Below are positions 1 through 4,503 of a stretch of 8,061 bases of DNA, piece by piece (the first letter of the stretch is position 1; each line of letters starts with the position of its first letter). The notes beneath the pieces were generated by a model that saw only the letters and a list, made by a program, of their open reading frames with translations, was not told the origin of the DNA and did not search any database. The position numbers were made by a program, and so were the translations under genes. The stretch is from Phycisphaerales bacterium (GTDB lineage: Bacteria > Planctomycetota > Phycisphaerae > SM23-33), in the NCBI GenBank assembly GCA_003171235.1, contig PMYM01000085.1, positions 15,336 to 23,396 on the forward strand, written 5' to 3'.

Positions 1-152
1 AGAATTTAGCCGGGGGTGGAGCAAGCACGGCGCAGCCGGGCGCCGCGCAGCCCCCGGAAAGCGGGTCTTCGGATTCACAGAGCGAGCGGCTGGACCTGCG
101 CGCGGAATTGATCTTGCTCGCGATGGTGCGGCGACCCGGTAGGGCACGCTGA
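1..152 (+). CDS. Possible C-terminal end of an unidentified gene (partial, weak)
   Basis: A reading frame is open from the left window edge (codons in phase with position 3) to a TGA at 150-152. Its last 30 or so residues read like protein: Ser-rich, then ERLDLRAELILLAMVRRPG, and almost every codon from 78 to 131 ends in G or C, as in the real genes here. Against it, the first 57 bases match a hairpin repeat found elsewhere in the island (see 5-57), and the product is low complexity there (Gly/Ala/Pro/Ser). The TGA lies inside the left arm of the hairpin at 139-183, so a repeat may have supplied a new end to an older gene. No family is recognised. It could equally be a chance open frame. Confidence 0.25.
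   Translation, partial: NLAGGGASTAQPGAAQPPESGSSDSQSERLDLRAELILLAMVRRPGRAR
5..57 (-). repeat. TTAGCCGGGGGTG hairpin element, copy A1
   Basis: TTTAGCCGGGGGTG at 5-18 is followed by a GC-rich centre and closed by CCCCCGG at 51-57, which pairs with CCGGGGG at 10-16. The first 20 bases match the reverse complement of the unit at 439-476 at about 18 of 20 positions. The order of elements in the hairpin matches the inverted copy at 337-387. It may continue beyond the left edge. Confidence 0.55.
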
Positions 153-183
153 TTTCTCGCCGGAGGCGAGGAATCAGCGTGCC
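139..183 (+). repeat. REP-like hairpin R1 with 5' GTAG
   Basis: GTAG (139-142) stands directly before a 19-bp stem: 143-161 pairs with 165-183 across the loop GGA, with a single mismatch. A GTAG or GGAG tetranucleotide at the foot of a palindrome is the known signature of REP sequences recognised by RAYT (REP-associated TnpA-like) transposases. No RAYT gene is in the window. A terminator role is less likely because no T-tract follows. Confidence 0.7.
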
Positions 184-199
184 GGGCCTCTCACGGAAG

Positions 200-276
200 A
201 TCACACCATCGGCAGGTTGTAGGGCGTGCAACTCTGTTGCACGCGCAATCCGCCCAGAGAATCACACCATCGGCAG
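200..276 (+). repeat. GTAG hairpin R2 between 16-bp direct repeats
   Basis: ATCACACCATCGGCAG occurs at 200-215 and again at 261-276. Between the copies is GTAG (219-222), one G, and a perfect 9-bp stem: GCGTGCAAC (224-232), loop TCT, GTTGCACGC (236-244). The layout is a REP-like hairpin enclosed by direct repeats. The repeats may mark an insertion or a diverged 61-bp tandem duplication. Confidence 0.65.
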
Positions 277-336
277 ACCAGACCAAACCCCTTGGCCGGT
301 CACGGCACTGCCTCTGACTCGTCCGGGGACTCGTCA

Positions 337-410
337 CCGGGGGTTGCGCGGCCCGCGCTGCGCTTGGGCCGCTACACCCCCGGCTAACATCTTTCGGCCC
401 TACGGGCCTC
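337..410 (+). repeat. TTAGCCGGGGGTG hairpin element, copy A2 with tail
   Basis: The outer stem CCGGGGG (337-343) pairs with CCCCCGG (377-383), and the inner stem GCGGCCC (348-354) with GGGCCGC (366-372). It is followed by CTAA (384-387) and a tail to 410 that contains a small palindrome, GGCCC-TAC-GGGCC (396-408). It is inverted relative to copy A1. The segment 373-410 recurs at 439-476. Confidence 0.6.
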
Positions 411-438
411 AGGCAGTCGTGAGCGATGACTTGCCCGT

Positions 439-476
439 TACACCCCCGGCTAAAATCTTTCGGCCCTGCGCGCCTC
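439..476 (+). repeat. Partial copy A3 of the same element
   Basis: This 38-bp segment matches 373-410 except for three substitutions (AACAT to AAAAT and two in the tail palindrome) and lies 66 bp downstream of it. It lacks the left half of the main hairpin, and the substitutions break the small tail palindrome, so it looks like a decayed or truncated copy. Confidence 0.6.
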
Positions 477-500
477 CAAAAGATCATCGTCACAAGTACC

Positions 501-539
501 GTAGGGTGGGAGGAACCGCCCGCAGGGCGGTCTCCCACC
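501..539 (+). repeat. REP-like hairpin R3 with 5' GTAG
   Basis: GTAG (501-504) is followed by GGTGGGAG (505-512), a 2-nt bulge GA, ACCGCCC (515-521), loop GCA, GGGCGGT (525-531) and CTCCCACC (532-539). Every stem base outside the bulge pairs. The sequence differs from R1, R2 and R4; only the tetranucleotide and the fold are shared. Confidence 0.65.
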
Positions 540-578
540 GTCCTTCCGGTTGTGCGGGCAATGCCAGCCGCCTCGCAC

Positions 579-691
579 CCCGTTGAAAATGTAGCATGGG
601 CGTCTCGCCCATGACCGATGACCATCCAAAAGAAAGGCCTTTGGACACGGGCGAGACGCCCGTGCTACGGGATGGATTCTTCTTCAACGGG
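579..691. repeat. BIME-like inverted pair of GTAG hairpins (R4/R4')
   Basis: R4 (591-613) is GTAG-C then ATGGGCG, TCT, CGCCCAT and G. R4' (646-668) is the same unit on the other strand, ending CTAC, with two differences from the exact inverse. Each unit is itself a perfect 8-bp hairpin. The pair is enclosed by CCCGTTGAA (579-587) and TTCAACGGG (683-691), a 9-bp outer inverted repeat. Two inverted REPs around a short spacer is the arrangement called BIME in enterobacteria and pseudomonads. It stands 50 bp upstream of the promoter at 740. Confidence 0.75.
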
Positions 692-739
692 CTGCTAAGG
701 CGATTTCCTAATCTTAGAGCTTCATTTACGGCTTTCTTG

Positions 740-767
740 TTGGCAATAGTTCTTTAGCCGATATAAT
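740..767 (+). promoter_or_regulatory. Sigma70-type promoter for the STN-repeat gene
   Basis: A -35 box TTGGCA (740-745, five of six consensus bases) and a perfect -10 box TATAAT (762-767) are separated by 16 bp. Transcription should begin near 774, giving a leader of about 72 nt before the ATG at 846. This is the strongest promoter match in the window. Confidence 0.7.
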
Positions 768-833
768 ATCCAGGTGAGGCTGTACTTATACATAACCTCC
801 GGCGCACCGTGTCCAGGAACCCTTAACGCAGCC

Positions 834-840
834 GGGAGGT
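834..840 (+). promoter_or_regulatory. Shine-Dalgarno site fixing the start at 846
   Basis: GGGAGGT (834-840) lies 5 nt before ATG 846. It decides for that start over the in-frame GTG at 774, which lies at the likely transcription start and would put extra residues ahead of the signal peptide. Confidence 0.75.
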
Positions 841-845
841 GCATC

Positions 846-1988
846 ATGAAACTTGCACGATGGATGTTGGTGGCAGTGGCGGTGGCGGTGATCGGGGCGA
901 GTCTTTGGGCGGCGGAGAGCACGCCCGCTCAATCGCTGGTCAAGAAGATTGACAGCGTCTCCTTCACCAAAGAGCCACTGGCCAAGGTGTTCGAGAAGTA
1001 CGCCCAGCTTTCAGGGCTGGCGGTGGAGTGCGATTGGGAGGCCCTCAAGGCCGTGGGGTTGACGCGGGAAACGCCCGTCAGCTTCAAGGCCGCCAACCTC
1101 GCCTTCGACCGTTTGCTGGACGCCACGCTGGTGGCCGTCGCCCCGCCCAAGGTCGAGCCGCTGGCCTGGTACATGGACGAGCGGGTCATCCGCGTCAGCA
1201 CCCAGACCCGGGTGCTGCTGAAGGATCGCCTGGCCCCGGCGCCGCCTGCCCCGGCGGCCAACCCCGCCAAGCCCGAGGGCGACGCCAAGCCGGAAGCGGC
1301 CGCGCCCAGGCCCCAGCCGCCGCGCGCGGCGGGGCGCGAGATCGCCTTCGACAATACGCCCCTGAAGCCGGCCCTGGAGTTCGTGCGCGACCTGGCCAAC
1401 GTCAACATGCACGTCAACTGGAAGGCCCTGGAGACCTCGGGCATTTCCCCCGACACGGCCGTCACCGTCAAGGCCAAGGACATTTCCCCGGGGCGCGCCT
1501 TGGACATGGTGCTCGACCAGCTCAACGCCACGCATGACCGGCTCTCCAGCGTGTACTGGCTTGTCGACGACGGCGTGGTGGAGGTGACCACCGGCGAGGT
1601 CCTCAACCGCACCACCAAGGTGGAGGTGTACGACATCGCCGACCTGCTTTTCGTGGTTCCCAACTTCGTCGGCCCGGCGATTGACATCAGCACCTTCGGC
1701 AACAACAGCAACAACAACTCCACCGGCGGCGGGATGTTCGGCAACAACAGTAACACCAGCGGCGGCGCTAATGGAGGCGGCGGCAACGCCAGCGCCACCG
1801 AGGGCCAGGACATGGTCGCCGCCCGGCAGAAGATGCGCGACGACGTGGTCGCCACCGTCAAGGAGACCATCGGCGAGGACATGTGGGCGCCCACCGGCAA
1901 GGGCTCCATCCGCATAATGGGCACCAAGCTGGTAATCACCCAGACCCAACTGGGCTTCAAGCTGCTGGAGAAGGCCTTCGCGAAATAG
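846..1988 (+). CDS. Exported protein with two STN-like (secretin/TonB N-terminus) modules
   Basis: A 380-residue protein, probably exported. Residues 1-23 form a signal peptide (KLARW, hydrophobic core LVAVAVAVIGASL, likely cleavage after WAA). Two homologous modules follow at about 35-95 and 164-249. Each has the pattern (I/V)-x-F-x-x-x-P-L, an A-x-L-S/A-G/N helix, a W-x-A-L segment and a final A-x-D-x-(L/M)-L-D helix, as in the short secretin/TonB N-terminal (STN) fold. A Pro/Ala/Lys linker (129-163) separates them. KVEVYDIADLL (258-268) and a C-terminal KLVITQTQ-x-x-x-x-LLEKAF stretch resemble the periplasmic N-domains of secretins, but the secretin pore domain is absent. Residues 283-316 are Asn/Ser/Gly-rich, with FGNNSN repeated. 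The gene is monocistronic, between the promoter at 740 and the terminator at 2061. Its exact function is unknown; it may be a periplasmic or surface-assembly component. Confidence 0.8.
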   Translation: MKLARWMLVAVAVAVIGASLWAAESTPAQSLVKKIDSVSFTKEPLAKVFEKYAQLSGLAVECDWEALKAVGLTRETPVSFKAANLAFDRLLDATLVAVAPPKVEPLAWYMDERVIRVSTQTRVLLKDRLAPAPPAPAANPAKPEGDAKPEAAAPRPQPPRAAGREIAFDNTPLKPALEFVRDLANVNMHVNWKALETSGISPDTAVTVKAKDISPGRALDMVLDQLNATHDRLSSVYWLVDDGVVEVTTGEVLNRTTKVEVYDIADLLFVVPNFVGPAIDISTFGNNSNNNSTGGGMFGNNSNTSGGANGGGGNASATEGQDMVAARQKMRDDVVATVKETIGEDMWAPTGKGSIRIMGTKLVITQTQLGFKLLEKAFAK

Positions 1989-1989
1989 C

Positions 1990-2172
1990 AAAGCTGAAAG
2001 CTGAAAGCTAAAAGCTGAAAGCTGAAAGCTGAAAAAGAGTAAGAACCAAAGCAAAAGAACGCCCACGGCAGTCTTGCCGTGGGCTTTTTCTTCTGCAGTT
2101 CATTTCAGCTTTCAGGTTTGTTGTTTCTCTCCGTGCTTCTATTTCAGCTTTCAGCTTTTAGCTTTCAGCTTT
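1990..2172. repeat. Inverted arrays of the heptamer AAAGCTG
   Basis: Six AAAGCTG-type units (1990-2031) begin one base after the stop codon of the STN-repeat gene. The inverse CAGCTTT appears four times at 2145-2172 and once more at 2106-2112. The third left unit and the second-outermost right unit share the variant AAAGCTA, so 1997-2027 and 2142-2172 form a perfect 31-bp inverted repeat. The right arm overlaps the 3' end of the RsbW gene and supplies its stop codon. A terminator hairpin lies between the arms. Confidence 0.85.
2061..2090 (+). terminator. Rho-independent terminator, possibly bidirectional
   Basis: GCCCACGGCA (2061-2070), loop GTCT, TGCCGTGGGC (2075-2084) make a perfect 10-bp stem followed by TTTTTCTTCT. 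It lies 72 bp after the STN-repeat gene. On the minus strand the hairpin is followed by a mixed TTCTTTTGCTTT run, so it may also stop transcripts from the facing RsbW gene, which ends 74 bp away. Confidence 0.85.
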
Positions 2173-2580
2173 CGATTCTTCCGCTGGCCGGCGTTTGATC
2201 ATGGTCACGGCGTTGCCCTGGCGGTTGAAGGACACCTCGTCCATGTATGCTCGCATGAGCATGATTCCCCGGCCGGAGGGCTTTTCCAGGTTCTCGTCCA
2301 GGGTGGGATCGGGCACGGATGAGGGGTCAAACCCCCCCCCTTCGTCGACCACAACAATGCGGGCCAGTTCCGGCCCGACGTCGGCCACGACCGTAACTTT
2401 CTTGGAGGCGTCGCCCCGGTTGCCGTGCTTGATGGCGTTGATGAGGGCTTCCTCGACCGCCAGGCTAATGGCAAAACACACGTCCTCGCCGTAGCCGCAG
2501 GAGCGGGCCTGGCAGAGGAGCATTTCAGCCAGTTTTCGCCCTTCGTTCAGGTCGCTTGGGATGACCATGGTTTTAGCCAT
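2158..2580 (-). CDS. RsbW-like anti-sigma-factor serine kinase (HATPase)
   Basis: A 140-residue protein of the GHKL ATPase fold used by RsbW and SpoIIAB, which bind a sigma factor and phosphorylate a STAS antagonist. The N box is E43-E44-A-L-I-N48-A-I-K-H52-G-N54. The G1 box is D79-E-G-G-G-F-D85-P, and the G2 box is G103-R-G-I-M-L-M-R110. The length is normal for the family. I chose ATG 2580 because homology begins there; a start at 2616 would add 12 residues reading into the STAS gene. The gene follows the STAS gene by 16 nt, so the two are probably co-transcribed. No strong ribosome binding site is seen. Two oddities stand out: a run of nine G (2332-2340 as C on plus) encodes the three glycines of the G1 box, and the last residues (KAES) and TAA stop come from the AAAGCTG repeat. 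The target sigma factor is not in the window. Confidence 0.9.
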   Translation of the reverse strand: MAKTMVIPSDLNEGRKLAEMLLCQARSCGYGEDVCFAISLAVEEALINAIKHGNRGDASKKVTVVADVGPELARIVVVDEGGGFDPSSVPDPTLDENLEKPSGRGIMLMRAYMDEVSFNRQGNAVTMIKRRPAEESKAES

Positions 2581-2596
2581 GAAAAGCCGCCCAGCG

Positions 2597-2959
2597 TCAG
2601 GCTGTAACCTGCCCAATGGCTTCCTCGCGCGTCTTGCATATCTGGAACACCTCGTTGAGCCGGGTGATGGCGAAAATCTCGTAGATGGAGGGCTGGATGT
2701 TGCACAGCCGCAGTTGCCCGTTGCGCTCGCGCACCCGCTTGTGCAGGGTGATGAGCATGCCCAGGGCGCTGGAGGACATGTGGTCCACCTTGGCGAAGTC
2801 CACCACCAGGGCGGCGGGGGATTTCTGGTCCACCAGGGCGAAGATCTTATCGCTGATGGTGGCGATGCTGAACTCGTCGAGGATCTTGCGGTCCAACAGT
2901 TCCACGACGGTGACGTTGCCCTTCTTGGCCATCTTCATGCCGGCAGGCTTCTCTTCCAT
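2597..2959 (-). CDS. STAS-domain anti-sigma-factor antagonist
   Basis: A 120-residue single STAS domain of the RsbV/SpoIIAA type. In partner switching the unphosphorylated form binds the anti-sigma kinase and frees its partner. The core strand LVVDFAKVDHM (51-61) leads into S62-S-S-A-L-G67, which aligns with the D-S-S-G-L-G phosphorylation loop of SpoIIAA; Ser63 or Ser64 would be the phosphoacceptor. Asp and the first Gly of that loop are replaced by Ser and Ala. The start at ATG 2959 is supported by AAAAGGAG (2967-2974) 7 nt upstream, one of the best ribosome binding sites here. It lies 86 nt after the kinase gene and 16 nt before the RsbW gene, with its own candidate promoter at 2999-3027. 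Confidence 0.9.
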   Translation of the reverse strand: MEEKPAGMKMAKKGNVTVVELLDRKILDEFSIATISDKIFALVDQKSPAALVVDFAKVDHMSSSALGMLITLHKRVRERNGQLRLCNIQPSIYEIFAITRLNEVFQICKTREEAIGQVTA

Positions 2960-2966
2960 CCGAATG

Positions 2967-2974
2967 CTCCTTTT
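2967..2974 (-). promoter_or_regulatory. Shine-Dalgarno site of the STAS gene
   Basis: On the minus strand AAAAGGAG stands 7 nt before ATG 2959. It decides for that start over the internal Met codons at residues 8 and 10. Confidence 0.75.
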
Positions 2975-2998
2975 GGACCGCGACTGAATTCACCGCGG

Positions 2999-3027
2999 AT
3001 GATAAGTCACGGGAAAGGTTAATTCAA
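2999..3027 (-). promoter_or_regulatory. Candidate promoter for the STAS-RsbW pair
   Basis: Minus-strand TTGAAT (3022-3027, four of six) and TATCAT (2999-3004, five of six) are 17 bp apart, just inside the gap after the kinase gene. Transcription would begin near 2992, about 33 nt before the STAS start. This would let STAS and RsbW be made independently of the kinase. Confidence 0.5.
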
Positions 3028-3045
3028 GGCGGCAGGCCAAGCCGT

Positions 3046-4278
3046 TTAATGCCACACGGCCTGGAGGATGTTTGCCAGCACGCTCAGGCCCAGGATTGTC
3101 AGCAGCAGGTAGAACAGGATGTGCGAAATCGACAACTCCGACGCCGGCGCCTGTGCCGGGGGCTCTTCTTCCTCCACCTGGGCGTGGGCCAGGGCCGAGA
3201 GGTCCTTAGCGCTGATGGCCTTGCGTGCCTGGAGGGGAACCTGTCCGGCGGCCACCAGTTCCAGGTCCTGGATGAGGTCGTGGGTGGAGGCGTAGCGGTC
3301 CTGGGGGCGCTTGGCCATCATCTTTTCAACCACTTCGCCCAGCCCGGCCGACAGGCTGGTGTTGAGGTGGTCGGGGGGCACCAGATGGTCCTTGAGGTGG
3401 CGGTGCATGACGGCGGCGGGGGTGGTGGCGTCGAAGGGCACCTGTCCGGTCACCAGGTGGTAGAGGGTGGCGCCCAGGCTGTAGATGTCGGCCCGGAAGT
3501 CGATGTTCAACTCGCCCCGGATCTGCTCGGGCGAGATGTAGTATGGGGTGCCGAAGGCCCGTCCGGCCTCGGCCTGGGCGGCCTGCTCGTCGGCCGCCAG
3601 GCGGGCCAGGCCCATGTCGGCCAGTTTGACCACGCCCTCGCGGGTCATCATGATGTTCTTGGGTTTGACGTCGCGGTGGATCAGCCCGCGCTCGTGGGCG
3701 TGGGCCAGGGCCTTGGCGATCTGCAGGATGATCCGCAGCGCCTCCTCCTCGCCGAAGACCTTGCCCTTGGCCAGTTCGTCGTACAGGGTGTGGCCCTCCA
3801 CGAACTCCATGGCGAAGTAGTGCACGCCGTTGGCCTCGCCCACGTCAATGGCCTGCACTATGTTGGGATGGTTGAGCTTGGCCGCCGCCCGCCCCTCGCT
3901 GTAGAACCGCTCCACGTACTCGCTGTTCTCGCTGTAGCGCGGGGGCAGGACCTTGATGGCCACCAGCCGGTCCAGCGAAAGCTGCCGGGCCTTGTACACC
4001 GTGGCCATCGCCCCGCTGCCCAGCTTGGTCAAAAGCTGGTAGCCGGGAATCTGCTGGCCGGTGGCCTCCTCCAGCGAGCCCCGGATGCGGCTAAGCTGCC
4101 GCTGGGTGATGAAGCCCTTGGCGATGAGTATCTGCCCCAGCCCGGTCTGGTTGTTCTGCTGGCGAAGCTCGGCCTGGCACTGGGCCACTTCCTCGGAGGT
4201 GGCCAGGTTGCGCTCGACGACCATCCGGCCGATTTCCGTGTCCAGGGCGGGCTTGGCCAAGTTTTGGTTTGAGTTCAT
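3046..4278 (-). CDS. Tail-anchored Ser/Thr protein kinase with MshEN-like N-terminus
   Basis: A 410-residue Hanks-type kinase. Residues 15-38 and 46-69 are two similar 24-residue motifs (I-G-R-M-V-V-E-R-N-L and L-G-Q-I-L-I-A-K-G-F, each followed by a helix), resembling the tandem motifs of the MshEN/GspE N-terminal domain. The kinase domain spans about 80-345: glycine loop L86-G-S-G-A-M-A-T-V-Y95, Lys109 (VAIKV), Glu128 in helix C, catalytic H201-R-D-V-K-P-K-N208, D221-M-G223 in place of DFG, and G243-T-P-Y-Y-I-S-P-E251. A charged linker (EEEEPP, 369-374) leads to one membrane helix at about 386-407 with only a few residues beyond, so the kinase should face the cytoplasm, tail-anchored. It has no PASTA or other sensor outside. 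STAS and RsbW genes follow downstream, so it is likely part of their signalling pathway. No ribosome binding site is clear at ATG 4278. Confidence 0.92.
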   Translation of the reverse strand: MNSNQNLAKPALDTEIGRMVVERNLATSEEVAQCQAELRQQNNQTGLGQILIAKGFITQRQLSRIRGSLEEATGQQIPGYQLLTKLGSGAMATVYKARQLSLDRLVAIKVLPPRYSENSEYVERFYSEGRAAAKLNHPNIVQAIDVGEANGVHYFAMEFVEGHTLYDELAKGKVFGEEEALRIILQIAKALAHAHERGLIHRDVKPKNIMMTREGVVKLADMGLARLAADEQAAQAEAGRAFGTPYYISPEQIRGELNIDFRADIYSLGATLYHLVTGQVPFDATTPAAVMHRHLKDHLVPPDHLNTSLSAGLGEVVEKMMAKRPQDRYASTHDLIQDLELVAAGQVPLQARKAISAKDLSALAHAQVEEEEPPAQAPASELSISHILFYLLLTILGLSVLANILQAVWH

Positions 4279-4313
4279 GTTTGACGAGATTCATGCATGT
4301 CCGCTGCGCGGCG

Positions 4314-4334
4314 GGCGGCGGCGGCGGCGGCGGC
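4314..4334. repeat. Seven GGC triplets in the kinase leader
   Basis: A perfect (GGC)7 tract lies 36-56 bp upstream of the kinase start, reading (GCC)7 in the transcript. The rest of the 225-bp gap between the kinase and the radical SAM gene (4279-4503) shows no convincing promoter, terminator or RNA gene. Confidence 0.6.
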
Positions 4335-4503
4335 CAGTTCCCTATTGTCTATACGTCCTGTCAGGCCGGCGGTTTTGATAAAGATATGGATGACGAATGT
4401 ACGTCGCGCTCAGCCTGTTCCTAAACAGTAATATCTCCCGCCGCCTAACGCCAGCAGAAACACCTTTAAGGCGACTTTGCCTGCCGTTTGGCCGATCAGA
4501 CCG

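Larger units (their letters stand above)
153..739. other. Gene-free island of palindromic repeats
   Basis: Nearly 600 bp with no credible gene. The open frames that cross it (179-586 and 426-614 on plus, 191-625 and 490-687 on minus) run straight through hairpins and direct repeats, have no ribosome binding site, and encode Arg/Pro/Thr-rich sequence resembling no family I know. What it holds is a set of GTAG-headed hairpins (R1, R2, R3, and the R4/R4' pair), a second hairpin family with TTAGCCGGGGGT, and short direct repeats. The 70 bp before the promoter at 740 show nothing further. Confidence 0.7.

Noticed and set aside
179..687. Open frames across the repeat island on both strands
   Set aside because: They pass through hairpins and direct repeats, have atypical composition and no start signals.
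774..845. GTG start at 774 for the STN-repeat protein
   Set aside because: It coincides with the likely transcription start and precedes a good ribosome binding site and signal peptide starting at 846.
929..2066. Two long minus-strand open frames (929-1960 and 1011-2066) opposite the STN-repeat gene
   Set aside because: Low-complexity Ser/Leu/Gly products with no ribosome binding site; the plus-strand gene has promoter, ribosome binding site, signal peptide and terminator.
1990..2172. CRISPR array
   Set aside because: The repeat units are 7 bp, contiguous and without spacers; no cas genes are present.
3049..4272. A 407-codon open frame on the plus strand opposite the kinase gene
   Set aside because: It mirrors the kinase frame almost exactly, encodes Gly/His/Val/Leu-rich sequence with no family features, and is the usual by-product of GC-rich third codon positions.
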